DNA of 64,000 nucleotides from Pteria penguin (taxonomy: Eukaryota; Mollusca; Bivalvia; Pterioida; Pteriidae), in assembly GCA_035048485.1 (NCBI GenBank), contig CM068587.1, positions 23,723,034 through 23,787,033 of the forward strand, written 5' to 3'. Under the pieces are notes generated by a model. That model was not told where the DNA came from, ran no database searches, and was given only the letters and a program-made list of their open reading frames with translations. Made by a program: the position numbers and the translations under genes. Below are positions 27,801-37,629 of the stretch, in pieces (positions within the stretch are counted from its first letter, which is position 1; every line of letters begins with the position of its first letter).

Positions 27801-30275
27801 GGAGGATTTCTAAAAACTAAATGGAACAATACAAATGGTTATACATTTACATACTGTAGGATAAAGTATGAGCTTTCCATTGTGAATGGCAAAAAGCTCA
27901 CTTCTACTGTGCAAATGGCATATCCTCTTTCTTTTACAGTTTTTTGTCACACTAATTAATTGTATAAGCAATTTTCACATGACCATATAAAGTAATTTAT
28001 ATAACAATGAATACACAAAATATTTCAAAGGCAGGACTGCTAGCAACTGCTGTAAAGTGATGGATATGAGACAGTTCAATTCAGTTTGCTATGATTACTG
28101 GATTTGGGGAGATGCTGGGTCAGCACTTATTGGGTATGACTTTGACAGCTTTCAGAATATCGATACGGAATCAAGTCATTATTGATTGTGCCAAGGCAGC
28201 ACTAAAAGCTTTACACAAACACAAGATGTCCAACAAGACTAGTTAATATAAGTAAATAAAATTTGAAGATGGCTCACTGGATAAACACATTCAATAGGCT
28301 ATGCTGGAAAAGAAATTAATTCCCTATATACCCAGTAGCATATTTTGCAGCACTTAAGTGTTACGTTTAAATATCATCAAATGAATATCTTCTTATAAGT
28401 CACTATTAATTGAGCATTTTCATACATTATTCACTAGGTGCAAACCAGTATTAGGAAACCACTGTTGTATGAGCATTTCATGTACTGGAGAAGATAGAAG
28501 AGGCAATCAAATAGAAATAAATTGCTGCCACAGATCTGACTAGAGTACTACTCTCATTCATTAGATGAATCAACTAATTTACATCACAGTTTGATTGCCT
28601 GGGTTATTAAAGCATTGCTGTAATGACCCTATCGGGGAAATTCTGCCTGCTTTAATCATACAATCAGCAGTGAAATCGAATATAAGGTCTTCAAGCATAT
28701 CCTGTTTAACACCCATCTGTATCAATTTTTGATGAGGAAATGCTTACTCATATTTTTTCCCATTTAACTCAGCATGAATGTCTCATCAACTGATTGTTTC
28801 TTGTTTACTTACTAACCATACAAAGGGTGAAACAGAGTTATTGATCAGTACTTTGAGTGTCTCACCAAGTGATTGTTTTAAAGCCTGTGTGGCCTAGTGG
28901 ATAAGGTGCTCGCCTCGTGATCAAGAGGTCCCAGGTTCCACTCCCACTATGGGCGTACCATTCTTCTGTCTTTCGGATGAGACAGTAAAAACCAGGTTCC
29001 AGTGTCACGGTAGGCGTGGCATGTAAAAGATCCCTCACTGCTTCGGATGAGTGCGTTGCAAAGGTCTAAATTTGTATGCAATGCATCAGGCAGAGGTCGT
29101 CACCAAATATGTGAAATAATTGTGGAGTGACGTAAAACAATATTCAATTAAAACTGATTGTTTTTTGTTTACTCACTAAACACACAAAGGGTGAAACAAA
29201 GTTACTGATCAGTACCTTGATTACCCTACAAGTAGATGACAAAACAATTTATATGTTCTAAATCACACTATAACTACTAGTATAGCAAACTTTTATCCGA
29301 AACCATTGCTTATCTCACTACTCTGTTGGTAGCATGCATGGTTCGTGACCGAGGGATTTTTGGTTCAAATACCAAGGTGGCTTGTCAGTGTCCCATCTTT
29401 CGAATGAGACAATAAAAACGAAGGTCCCTCATCAGAGTAGACATTGGCATATTACAGATCCTTCAATGCTTTGGGTTGGTCTGTTGCATAGGTAGAAATT
29501 TCAGTGCAATACCTCAGGCAGATGTTGCATCCATACAAGTGAAATCAAACAAGAAACAAATAACAACAAATGAAGAACATCTACTTTTCAATGCTGTGTT
29601 TCATGCCACGGAAAGTAATTTTTCATACTGTCAAATGGGGATACCAACTGAAAAAGCTCTAAAATTAAACGGCTGCAAAGCATCCAAACTACAGATAACC
29701 AAATACTTTATTATGACCAATCAATTACTGACTCCACTGCTCATTTAGCATCCTAACCAACTGATGTATCATCAATCTGACCATGTGTCCAATTACTCAA
29801 ATAAGTGTCAAATCATACCAGGGGTTTCGATGGGATGACAGTAATTTGAAAGATTCTTTTTTATGTGACAGATCACAAGCATTTACTTACAGCCTTTAAA
29901 GTCTTGACAGCCTCTTCGCAGACCTGCATACCTCGAGACTCAAAAACCTCCATACATCCAAGGTACTGAAACAAACACAAAGAAAACAGACATTAAAATG
30001 TATTAAACATTATCATTATGATAAATAACAAGTTCCAATTCTAAGCTTTCAATAATTTCAAGCAAACTGATGGAAAATTCTGACAAGTTTTATACATCAT
30101 ATAGTTGACAGAGGTTGATAAACTGTAAATATACAACATCACATACTCGAACTTGGAAGCTACATGTGCCATCCCGTACTTTCTTCTCATCTTCCTGCCA
30201 CTGATGAGGCTTTGAGCTCTCAGGCACATGACTTTTCTTTTTTCGAAAACTGAAACGCCGCTTTAGGCTCTCCAT
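9312..30275 (-). CDS. numb: numb: complete PTB-domain endocytic adaptor / cell-fate determinant (gene span)
   Basis: Eight coding exons on the minus strand join in phase into a 544-residue protein: 30275-30147, 29965-29891, 27666-27589, 18337-18197, 12422-12227, 11434-11207, 10262-10029 and 9865-9312. Numb is a cortical adaptor that binds Notch-pathway and other cargo with its PTB domain and recruits AP-2 and EH-domain proteins for endocytosis; it is segregated unequally in asymmetric divisions. Visible here: a basic N-terminus ([10 protein letters not shown]), a PTB domain at about residues 35-175, the [19 protein letters not shown] and [16 protein letters not shown] block typical of Numb, two DPF motifs, two NPF motifs and a KTFEVKL end. 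Drosophila Numb is of similar length (about 556). Introns range from about 0.2 to over 9 kb and carry most of the repeats between 10 and 30 kb. Confidence 0.95.
10029..10262 (-). CDS. numb: numb exon 7 (residues 283-360)
   Basis: Acceptor GTTTCAG and donor GTAAGTTT bound a 234 bp exon with phase 1 at both ends. It encodes [20 protein letters not shown] then SSEDPFPGM, corresponding to the conserved Numb central region (the 'Numb-F' block), followed by a Gln-rich stretch ([11 protein letters not shown]). Because both ends share a phase, skipping this exon would keep frame. Confidence 0.93.
10263..11206. other. numb: numb intron 6, no other feature seen
   Basis: AT-rich sequence without ORF, recognisable element or array. 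Confidence 0.6.
11207..11434 (-). CDS. numb: numb exon 6 (residues 207-282)
   Basis: Acceptor ATACTTTGTAG, donor GTAAGATA; 228 bp, phase 1 at both ends. It encodes [19 protein letters not shown], then GSFRGF and [20 protein letters not shown]. The RQGSFRGF and KRSVSLR serines lie in the motifs that in mammalian and fly Numb are phosphorylated by aPKC or CaM kinases and control membrane release and 14-3-3 binding (family knowledge). Confidence 0.95.
12055..12280. repeat. 60 bp tandem duplication of a numb exon end and its splice donor
   Basis: The blocks at 12121-12180 and 12181-12240 are identical over 60 bases; 12061-12120 is a diverged third copy, and the first ~40 bases of a fourth unit (12241-12280) lie inside exon 5. 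On the minus strand each unit contains exon-like sequence (ACTCACAGAGAG...CTATACTAGCTG) followed by GTAAGTG or GTAGGTG. The true donor is at 12226; the copies put at least two more donor-like sites downstream in the intron. Confidence 0.93.
12227..12422 (-). CDS. numb: numb exon 5 (PTB C-terminal part, residues 142-206)
   Basis: Acceptor ATTCTAG, donor GTAAGTG. It encodes [20 protein letters not shown], then [27 protein letters not shown] and TDPQSAILA, ending with one base of a split codon. [13 protein letters not shown] and the CLERKQKR helix are the end of the PTB fold. The last ~50 bases of this exon and its donor are copied in tandem into the intron (12055-12240). Confidence 0.95.
13448..13785. 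repeat. Tandem array, ~65 bp unit, 5 copies
   Basis: The unit CTCACTATAAGAAGCTAGGG ... TTTGACCTGATCTCAGGATT is repeated five times in numb intron 4, with the last copy most diverged. Confidence 0.9.
14240..14832 (+). mobile_element. HINE/pearl-like element, 3' half with about 3 internal units
   Basis: About three ~147 bp units, each with AGAAAGGTCTTGTCATAAGG-like and TCAAGGTCA(C/A)ATGATC-like segments, are followed by a GACAGACAGATAGACAG microsatellite and a short GC-rich terminal hairpin (AGGGCACCC ... AGGGCCCT). Internal repeat, microsatellite and 3' hairpin in that order is the layout described for non-autonomous Helitron-like elements. The 5' end is not clear. Confidence 0.7.
15478..15725 (+). 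mobile_element. Degenerate tRNA-derived SINE copy
   Basis: The body matches the better copies elsewhere in the window: a block like 'ACTACTTTAGGTGGGTCCAT', 'CAGACAGAAGTCATCACC' and a TGAAATAAT...GTGACATAAAAC tail. The tRNA-like head is eroded. It lies in numb intron 4. Confidence 0.65.
15726..18196. other. numb: numb intron 4, no supported feature
   Basis: AT-rich sequence with no coding signal or intact element seen. Confidence 0.55.
18197..18337 (-). CDS. numb: numb exon 4 (PTB core, residues 95-141)
   Basis: 47 codons in phase 0, acceptor TTTTATTATAG, donor GTAAGTG. It encodes [19 protein letters not shown], then [19 protein letters not shown] and HGFLAVKES. The [16 protein letters not shown]...[10 protein letters not shown] stretch is nearly invariant in Numb proteins and is the most diagnostic segment in the window. 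Confidence 0.97.
18610..19345. repeat. Hairpin-bearing repeat with GTCCGTTATA motifs
   Basis: ATAACGGACA (18622-18631) and TGTCCGTTAT (18652-18661) form a perfect 10 bp stem with a 20-base loop, followed by GACAGGTGTCCGTTT. Related motifs recur at 19215-19245 (GTCCATAATAGACAGTGTCC) and 19300-19340 (CTGTTATAAGCAACTGTCCG). These may be the eroded ends of one transposable element; no coding capacity is seen. Confidence 0.5.
19690..20690 (-). mobile_element. mariner-type transposase relic
   Basis: Reading the minus strand with several frame changes gives mariner landmarks in order: [29 protein letters not shown] and [11 protein letters not shown] (helix-turn-helix part, about 20480-20680), [15 protein letters not shown] (about 20300-20350), [19 protein letters not shown] with the first catalytic Asp (about 20230), MQDNAPAHT with the second Asp (19976), and [13 protein letters not shown] with the third Asp (about 19890). 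The spacing between the second and third Asp is shortened compared with the mariner DD34D spacing. Stops and frameshifts show the copy is dead. It lies in numb intron 3. Confidence 0.88.
21200..22130. mobile_element. HINE/pearl-like repeat block split by a nested MITE
   Basis: Several ~120-150 bp units with motifs such as AAGTCCAAGGTCAATGTCAC and GAAATATCAAAGCCCTATCC surround a 326 bp insertion at 21607-21932. No clear 3' microsatellite is seen, so the element is probably truncated. Confidence 0.6.
21607..21932. mobile_element. Nested MITE with 15 bp terminal inverted repeats
   Basis: The left end GGTAGATTTTCATCC (21607-21621) is matched exactly by the inverse GGATGAAAATCTACC (21918-21932). 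Just inside both ends the plus strand has a G-rich run (GGGGCGGGTGGGTGG on the left, GGGGCGGGCGGGGA on the right). No ORF resembling a transposase. The target duplication is unclear because both flanks are AT-rich. Confidence 0.75.
22480..23985 (+). mobile_element. HINE/pearl-like element, several ~150 bp units, with nested MITE
   Basis: Units contain GACTTGACCTAGATATCCTT, ATACCAAATATCAATTCAA, GTTCCAGAGATAATG and TTTCAAAGTCCAAGGGG. The 3' end has AGACAGACAAACAG followed by a hairpin ATGCCCCTCC ... GGGGGGGCAT (23950-23982). A 549 bp piggyBac-like MITE has inserted at a TTAA within one unit. Confidence 0.75.
22905..23461. mobile_element. piggyBac-like MITE with TTAA target duplication
   Basis: TTAA (22905-22908) is followed by AGTTGTATACCCT, and the right end reads AGGGTATACAGCT then TTAA (23458-23461). 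The 13 bp inverted repeats differ at one base. Removing the 549 bp body plus one TTAA restores a continuous unit of the surrounding HINE repeat, which can be compared with its neighbours. Inside are a stem GTTATTAAC ... GTTAATAAC near 22990 and the palindrome GCGCATGCGC at 23111-23120. No ORF. Confidence 0.88.
24820..24905 (-). mobile_element. Degenerate tRNA-like SINE fragment
   Basis: On the minus strand GCTGGCCGAGTGGCTAAAG resembles the A-box half of a Leu/Ser tRNA, and CTGTTGAATCTGC resembles a B box about 50 bases later. The cloverleaf does not look intact, so it is more likely an old SINE head than a tRNA gene. Confidence 0.45.
25655..26166 (+). mobile_element. HINE/pearl-like element, 2-3 units
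   Basis: Units contain GTCAAGGTCAAGGTCACC, GTATGTCAGACG and CTAAGTTTGAAGTAG. The 3' end has ACGGACGGACAGACGG and then a hairpin CCAGAATTGCTTCGCAATCC with a 6-7 bp stem (GATTGC-type pairing around CTTC). Confidence 0.7.
26170..27588. other. numb: numb intron 3, no supported feature
   Basis: Several short open frames (for example at 26169 and 27087, plus strand) have no recognisable domain and no splice context. Confidence 0.5.
27589..27666 (-). CDS. numb: numb exon 3 (PTB, residues 69-94)
   Basis: 26 codons, acceptor TTTATTTTCAG, donor GTAAGCTT, phase 0. It encodes [20 protein letters not shown] then VDEISK, the PTB strands that precede the [11 protein letters not shown] block. The human 11-residue alternative insert lies at the equivalent junction before this exon; no such insert is seen here. 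Confidence 0.94.
28880..29155 (+). mobile_element. tRNA-derived SINE, nearly full length
   Basis: The head has an A box (GTGGCCTAGTGGATAAGG) and a B box (GGTTCCACTCC). The body has TGTCTTTCGGATGAGACAG, GGCATGTAAAAGATCCCTCA, CATCAGGCAGAGGTCGTC and a TGAAATAATTGTGGAGTGAC tail. The same body is recognisable in at least six other places in this window. It lies in numb intron 2. Confidence 0.9.
29313..29545 (+). mobile_element. tRNA-derived SINE, second diverged copy
   Basis: Its head differs from the copy at 28.9 kb (A-box region CTCTGTTGGTAGCATGCATG, B box GGTTCAAATACC), but the body is the same: CTTTCGAATGAGACAATAAAA, GATCCTTCAATGCTTTGGG and TACCTCAGGCAGATG. It appears to be a sister subfamily with a different tRNA-like head. 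Confidence 0.8.
29891..29965 (-). CDS. numb: numb exon 2 (PTB, residues 44-68)
   Basis: 25 codons, acceptor GTTTGTTTCAG, donor GTAAGTAA, phase 0. It encodes [19 protein letters not shown] then VKTLKA, matching the YLG-EV-ESRGM-CE-AVK-LKA start of the PTB domain. Confidence 0.95.
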
Positions 30276-30281
30276 TGTTAT
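30147..30281 (-). CDS. numb: numb exon 1 of the coding region (residues 1-43)
   Basis: ATG at 30275 gives [20 protein letters not shown] then [16 protein letters not shown] and TCSFQVR, with donor GTATGTG. The arrangement basic N-terminus, then VPE-S-PHQWQ-DE, then the start of PTB is as in Numb. The exon itself starts at 30281 after a TTTATTTCAG acceptor, so an upstream exon must exist; see 33732, which would add MTIT in frame. Confidence 0.92.
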
Positions 30282-30906
30282 CTGAAATAAAGAACAAAAT
30301 AATTGCTACAATCAAATAAATCAGACTTTCATCTTTTCACACAGACACCCTTTGATGGATAACAATACCTTACTAACAAGTAATTTATTTTTCAGATTCT
30401 GAAATTTTTCTTAGTTCCACAGCATAGCTAACAGACATAAAAAGTTCAATAAAATTCAAAAGGGTTTTATGATATACAGTTAAAACAACATATTACATTT
30501 AAACAATGAAAAAATACGTATGAATATTCACCAAATACACATATCTAAATACAGAGTAGTAGATAATACATGTTGGTATCATTTCATAGTTACAGAAATA
30601 ATTGTATTTCAAGGCATCCACTGTCCATTGGATTTGACCAAAACGTACCACCTTGATATGTAGACATTATGATGACAGTCAACTCCCATTATTCATTCCA
30701 CAATGAATTTAAGAATATCAATCATCAATTCAAACTATATATAGTATAAACAATTACCACAGCAGAGCAAGGTATACAGTGTATGTCATTATAATGACAT
30801 AAGGTGTCAATCAAATCATCAACGTATTCTGAATTTTAAATTTTATATATTCTATATCTATGAACACAATAGGCAGGAATGTACAAAATTATATGTTATA
30901 TACTCA

Positions 30907-30990
30907 GCATGTTATTATTATTATTATTATTACTATTATTATTATCAGTATTATTACTGAATGCATAACTATTGTTATTATTACTGACTG
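30907..30990. repeat. ATT trinucleotide microsatellite
   Basis: Interrupted run of TTA/ATT triplets in the first numb intron. Confidence 0.9.
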
Positions 30991-31164
30991 TATAACTACA
31001 AATATTACGTCCTCAATATGACAAAATAAGAAATGTAAATTCTTTTTTTCACCAATTAGTATTAGGTTATGTCATGTTCTTGACATATAACAGGATCAAT
31101 AAAGGGCCCATATCAAAATAATCCTGACTCTACACTGCTTGGACTATCCCATTTACACCAGAGT

Positions 31165-31722
31165 TAACTAGAACTGTCCTAACGGTACAAATACCCCCCG
31201 CAGCACCAAAATTCAAAATAGGGCATAGAACTATATATATGACCAATATCTAAGTTTTGGAGAAGAAGGTGAAGGTCAAGGCGGTTGTGTAAATTCTTCT
31301 TGTATCAGTGCACAGGACTTGTCATACAGAATACACACATGTAAAATGGACTCCCTATCTCTCTATGACTATACTTTACCGTCAAAGTTAAAGTTTTAAA
31401 AAAAAAAAAATAGACAAGTGACTTGGCCTTTGACCAACGACCTAGTATGAACATTATCCATTCATACAACTAAAAGAAATAGCCCGGACAAGAATTTTTA
31501 CTATAGAGTGAATAGTGACCTTGACCTTTGACCCACGACCTTGGTTCAGGGTCATGACACACCGGCATCTCCAAAGGAACAAATGTACCAAGTATGATCA
31601 TCATATGATAAAGAATAAAAAAGTTATGCCCCTGACAAAGGTTGATGGACAGACAGACAGATGGACAGACAGACAGGGTGATTCCTATATTCCTCGATAG
31701 GGGGGGGGGGGGGGGGGGGGTT
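31165..31722 (+). mobile_element. HINE/pearl-like element, complete-looking short copy
   Basis: The 5' end AACTAGAACTGTCCTAACGG, then TACCCCCCGCAGCACC, is the same end type as the palindromic element at 43-44.6 kb. It has TGACCTTGACCTTTGACCC units, then a GACAGACAGACAGATGGAC microsatellite and an end rich in G (a run of about 20 G at 31701-31720). The C-rich 5' and G-rich 3' ends are mutually complementary. Confidence 0.75.
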
Positions 31723-33507
31723 TGGGTTATAAATATACAGCATGCATACCACAAGTACTGCAACCATATTAAACTTGAACTTGTTGTAATGTTCAAATAA
31801 ACAGATCACTACATTCCTCTGCAAGCTGTATACAACAACTAAATGCTCAAGGTCAAAGTCACACTGATACTGAAACCCACAACGCTGAGTGGAGGAGGAT
31901 ATGGGAGGAGGTGACCCCCTTCCAAAAAGGGAGCTCTTCCCCAAGTAATTTTTTTTTAAATGTGCTCTCCGACTGAAACTGTGCCTGAGTTATACATGTA
32001 CAGTGAACCCAGTCAAGAGTTCTTAAGTTGTGCAAAATACTCCACATGCATGTTGCTACAAAACTTATGTACTGATACTGATATTATCTCTTTTCTGTGA
32101 TGAATTTTTTTGAATATACATAATATTTGCCGAGCAGCAAATTAATAAAATCTGACAATCAATGGAAATGATATCTACATGCTCTGATCTCTGGCGCTGG
32201 AATATACACATCACAACATGTAAATGTGTTAATGTTTAATATATTCTGTGGATCTGAAGATAACAATGATCTGGGGAGATTTCTTCATCAATCCCACTTG
32301 CTTGCTTGTAATATAAACATAATGCTTTTACAGTATACTATAAGCAAAATCCTGTCTAAGTGAGCAAATCCACATGGCATACAAAACTTTGTCTGTACTT
32401 CAACGACTGAGCTGACTGAAGAGAACATTCACATCTCAGTATCTATCAATCAGTTTACAATAATCACAGAATTCCATTAAGTTTTATCAGGACAGAACAA
32501 GACCCACAATCCTGGCAGAATCATCTTCAAACACCATAAAATGTTATTAAAGAAAATAATATTGTACTTTGTTAGAGCAATAGTCTCTGCAACTAAGACC
32601 ATCCAACTATCCTTTCATGGCTTCAACACTCATTTCAATATACAAAGCTATATCATACATAGAAATATGTAATAAAATAGCCCTTCTTCACTGGTTATTA
32701 TATATTAGAAATTACATGTAATTACAATACACATATCATACCTATAGGCAATATAGACATAACACATAATTAGGTACATGCAATTTAGTATCTAACTCTA
32801 TAACATATTATTGCTGTATCAAGTAAAATATTCTTTCTCAGAGGATCAAGTATACATGCTATACACCTCTCACATCTTTTCAATACAGAGTAGGCCACAC
32901 ACTTATATTTTTTAGTTTAAGCATCAGGAGGGGGGGGCATGTATTTTTTTCTAACAGCTTTCAATGCACTCTCACAAACAATGTATTTGAAATGTTTTCA
33001 GAATGGTTCATACTTGTTCAGTGTCATATTATAGTTTTAATTTTATGTTAAGAGGGTATGATCTTAAATAAAGTCATTATTTACGCTTTGTTTAAGAAAA
33101 CTTCTTGTTTTCATTTTTTGTTCAATGTTTTTCGTTTAGATTTCAATTTACTGAATACTTTGTATCATTTACTATATATCAAATAACTCGGAAATCTCTT
33201 CCTTTTTACTCTTACGTTAGTAAATTTTTTAATTCAAAGATGATGTGTAACAAAGAAAAAAGAGATGTGGCCTGATGGCGAGATGACGAGAAGGTAAAGA
33301 TCAATAGCAAGTCAACTCATATCAACGAGTGAACGATACCTTTTTCGCTGTGTAGACGATGTATATTAATAATGCATATCAAAATTAACAACTACTATGA
33401 AATACACAGAGATAATAAATCTGATTGTTTCAATCGTGTCGTAGGGCAATCATATATAGGTCATACGAATACACGTGTATCAGTACTAGTAGTATTTTCA
33501 CCTACTT

Positions 33508-33527
33508 CTACATGTACGTACATGTAG
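33508..33527. other. Perfect 20 bp palindrome
   Basis: CTACATGTACGTACATGTAG reads the same on both strands. It lies about 200 bases inside the transcript from the proposed numb first exon. Confidence 0.9.
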
Positions 33528-33639
33528 CATCAGGATGAAGTCTGAAGCCGGTCGTGGCTGGTTACACGAATTTTGGACGGCTTGCCGACGACAGAGACTG
33601 CACACATATATGTACATACTCTCTACAGTGCGTTCACTG

Positions 33640-33676
33640 CTTCAGGTGTGCCATGTAGTATACAACACACCTGAAG
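33640..33676. other. Inverted repeat with two E-boxes
   Basis: CTTCAGGTGTG (33640-33650) and CACACCTGAAG (33666-33676) are perfect 11 bp inverted arms with a 15-base loop. Each arm contains CAGGTG/CACCTG, the E-box form used by bHLH and Snail-type factors. It lies just downstream of the proposed numb first exon. Confidence 0.85.
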
Positions 33677-33731
33677 ACTTGTAAACAGTACAATAACAAA
33701 GCCATGTATTTTGATTTTCCGCTCTACTTAC

Positions 33732-33800
33732 GGTCATTTTCACTGTATACACACGGAAAGGCGATATACTACACGAAAATAAATTCCTCCCTACTTATTC
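33732..33800 (-). promoter_or_regulatory. numb: Proposed numb 5' exon and promoter-proximal region
   Basis: On the minus strand a GTAAGTAG donor follows GTGAAAATGACC (ATG at 33737-33735). Spliced to the coding exon at 30281 the frame continues ATG ACC ATA ACA ATG GAG, so translation could start here and add MTIT to the protein. The upper limit of the exon is not determined; no TATA box was identified with confidence. Confidence 0.5.
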
Positions 33801-35639
33801 ACACATTCACAATTACTGAGTGCTGGTACCCGCTGTATTCATTGTAACTCGAGTCAGTAAAGACTTGACTCATACTGCTGGATCAGTCATCGGTGCTGAT
33901 TCAAACCTGTTTCCAGGTGACATCAACCTACTGCCTGTAATAATGACTAGCCCCATTGTTATCGTTCACTTGATGTCCAGTAATTGACAATTAACGGTGT
34001 TTATGATATGGTCGTGCACTAAATGTCCCGCAGCTAGTGTACCTACATAATCTATTATCACCGCAATACATTTCTATTAACATGATCAGTGATAATCTCT
34101 CTCTATCTATCTCTAATATACTCTTACATGTAGTATTTTATCAACAAATTATTCAAACAATGAAGCTCCAAAGGCTAAGTTTTTGACATTATCTATTACC
34201 AAATGTATCTTATTTTGTCATAGCTAAGGTTATGTCCAAAATTAGATGAAGTATCTGTGTGAAACCTTTCATGTATAAACTGCACTCAAATAATTACATT
34301 CCAATAATATTTTACTCTATTTTCCCTAGATCAGATGACAGATATCCTATATGGCCTCTGACATTACCTAGAATTCACCCTTGCATAAATCTTGGTCAAA
34401 CACAATACTACTGAGAAGACACGGTAGTTACTTCTTTCTTTGCAAGCATAATATAAATTTCTTGGACTTTCAGTGAAAACATGACAAAAGGTAATGGACA
34501 GACAGACAATGACATACAGAGCACTGATTACCAACCCAAAACACATAGCAAAGCATTTGATATAGGATCTAGTGACTAGTTTGAGCTTTGTTCTAAGGTA
34601 TGAACAAGGATCCGACACATTTTATTTTCATTCTTTTAAGTTTTATAATACAAAGCATGGATATATATTATATTACCCTTGTATACATGAAGTTGTATTA
34701 CTGACATTGTATTATTGATTAATTTATCTAGCACTTCTTCATAATATTACACATTTGGTCTGACTAAGAATTTTAAATACACTTTCTCCACTGAGTAGCC
34801 TTTAACAACATTGAATGCAAAATCCGATAGGCAGTGGTCAGATCATATCCTACTTCTGGCCTACAAGACAATGATGTCATTAAGCAATTCATAGAATGTT
34901 CATTGAAGTTAATGCAAATCAATGTCTAGATATTTCCTAATCATGTTTTTGAGATCCATCTCATTTTTAGATGGCATTTTACTCATCTGGCATTCCAGAC
35001 TAGCCCCAAGTTTGAATACATCAGAGGGGTTTAAATACTGGATGCCAGATATGGGACCAAAACACAAAAGTACATTACTGAAATAACTAAACATGATTGA
35101 GTGACAACTTTTTGTAAATATCCACCTGAGCTACATATACATGTTGTACCTCCTCATACGGTAATCATGTATCACCTCAATTACATGTACTTTTCAAGGC
35201 AAGCAATGAACATTACCGCATGCTCAAATCTGACAGGAAGAATAGTTAAATTAAAAAATACATTCCTCAGATGTGTTTTATTGTTGCTATCAAACACAGC
35301 CCCATATATACTGCTTAAATCAGCTGCCACAACTCTGGAAGTTACATTAGTAAACCTCAGAAATTTATCCCAGAGTAAATCAAAATCAATAAACTTGACC
35401 TTTTCTAAGGCCAAAATCTACAGGTGAGGGCTGTAACACCTGAGAACACTAACAATGTAAAAGTTGAGATAGATCTGTGTTTGATTAAAGTAAACTTGTG
35501 TAGGTATAATAGGACAGTTTGGTTGATATAAGACATAATCAGTTTGTCAATAAATACATTCATGTACAATGTATACCTAGTAACTAAAATGGACATGTGT
35601 CAGCAGTAAGTACATGTAATTTAACAAGCAAATTCAGAG
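33801..35639. other. Intergenic DNA upstream of numb
   Basis: No supported gene. A short GGACAGACAGACAATGACA piece near 34495 is probably a HINE microsatellite remnant. Confidence 0.5.
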
Positions 35640-36200
35640 AATTGTGGTTCCTCCACTTTGGGGGTTCTATCAGTAAGGGTGCAGTGATCTGTGAAATATT
35701 GTCATAATTGTACATGTCTTAAGACACACATGCCAAATATGAAGGCCATACGTTAAAAGTTACATTGAAGTAGGTCAGAGGTCATGGTTAAGGTCACATG
35801 ATAAAAAATTCTGGAACCAACGGAAAGGTATTGCAATTAGGGACACACATGTCAAATATGAAGGCCCTACATCTTACGATTAAAAAGTTACATTGAAGTA
35901 GGTCAAAGGTCACAGTCAAGGTCACATGAGAAAAATTTTGGTACCAATGGAAAAGAATTGCAATTAGGGACACATATGTCAAATATGAAGGCCCTACATC
36001 TTACGGTTAAAAAGTTACATTGAAGTAGGTCAAAGTCACAATCAAGGTCACATGATAAAAATTTTGGTACCAAAAGAGAAGTATTGCAATTAGGGACAAA
36101 CATGCCAAATATGAAGGCCCTACAATCTTACTGTTAGAAATTTATGACCAAGGTTAAAGTTTTTGTCACAGACAGACAGATGAACAGACAGACATTTTCA
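35640..36200 (+). mobile_element. HINE/pearl-like element with 3 near-identical units
   Basis: Three ~120 bp units contain GTAGGTCAAAGGTCACAGTC-like, GGTACCAATGGAAA and ATGTCAAATATGAAGGCCC segments. The 3' end has GACAGACAGATGAACAGACAG. The unit is a relative of the one at 14.3 kb. No convincing 3' hairpin is seen. Confidence 0.7.
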
Positions 36201-37629
36201 ATGGCTATGATATCAAATATAATGAAAAATGAATTAGAATGGGGATAATGTTAATATATTTGTGTTTGAATAATTTGCAGGCAAATATTGTATCAATTTT
36301 TAGTCCAAAACACCCATTTTACAGCTCCGCTAACGAGCCACATCTGCGACCATAAAAATTAAAATGATGTGTACATGTACAATTTATGCTTGCAAATCAT
36401 TCAAACACAAACAAGTCATCCCCTATATTGCATTCTGTAACCTCTATCAAAATAGACATAAATTCAGAAAATAGATTCAACATACAGTATCCTCTAACAA
36501 TGTAGTGGCTCATCTTACCGAGTTAACATGTGTCAAAAGCTGTCATTAATTAGAATGGTAATACCAGTATTCAATAAATGGCAGAATTTTTTCTAATCAA
36601 CTGATGGTTATTCCATTGGTATCCAATTGACTGATAATGGTTGAAGTCTACTGAGAGACCTGAATGGAAATGGTCTGATCATTTAGTTTTAGTGGTGACA
36701 CAAAAGGGTTTCAACCGTTTGGGTCATTTTAAGACTACATTGTAAAGTGGTAATGACTGATTGACTACACATATTGTTTTCGCTGGAATAATTTCACATC
36801 CTGGTGGCCACTGACTTGGGAGAAAGAAACTCATGGCAATTTTCCTGATTTGTCCTACTTTGTACTAAAATTTCCATAATAAATTATTTATGATACATGT
36901 ATTCTAATCATCCTTAATTTTCCTCCAACTTAAAATTAGTACATGTACATCATATGATTCATTACTCAGTTATGTGGCCTCCTATTTCTCCATATCATCA
37001 CACTGTCAACATCATTATCTTAACATCATTTCATACATGTACATGTATTATCAACTTTCCTAAAATTCCTTGATTTTGCTATTTTCATCAACTTCCCTGG
37101 CTTTTCCCTGCATGTTTTTTTAACATTCCTCTATTTTCCATGCTACAAGTAATTGCTGTCTAAAGTATATGACAACCCTGCATCTTGATGGTAGAGGAAC
37201 CTGCTGCTGTGTTCAACAGTTCCTTAATAAATTTCTACCCATGAGTTTGACAGTGTTACACGAGTCAAAGAGGTGAGATTTTTTACATGCCATAACATAA
37301 GGGCAACCGATCAAACTAAAATGGGGCTGAATTTCAACCCCATTCCCCCTTAAATAGGTTAAATTTTCCACCGAAAATTCCCCTCTGTAAGCCTTTAAAA
37401 TTTTCCACTATTCATAAAAAAAATATATATATAATAAAACTATCTTTTCACTTGATTTTAACATACAAAATTTTTTTTTATTAAATTTAGTAGACAAGTG
37501 TTTATGAGATCACTGAAATTGAAACGTGCTTCCAGTTTCGGTTCATAAGCTTAGTATGTACCTTCATTTTCTAAATCATGTCACATAACAATCTCCAAAG
37601 CATAGTTACGGTCCTTGCACTCCCTTTAA
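36201..37629. other. Intergenic DNA, no supported feature
   Basis: AT-rich with no coding signal or clear repeat. Confidence 0.5.

Larger units (their letters stand above)
31723..33731. other. numb: 5' numb intron, no other supported feature
   Basis: AT-rich sequence with no coding signal. Two inverted repeats near its 5' end are listed separately. Confidence 0.5.

Noticed and set aside
28884..28960. tRNA gene
   Set aside because: The A and B boxes belong to the head of a SINE with its body and tail attached; the same applies to the inverse copy at 45.5 kb.
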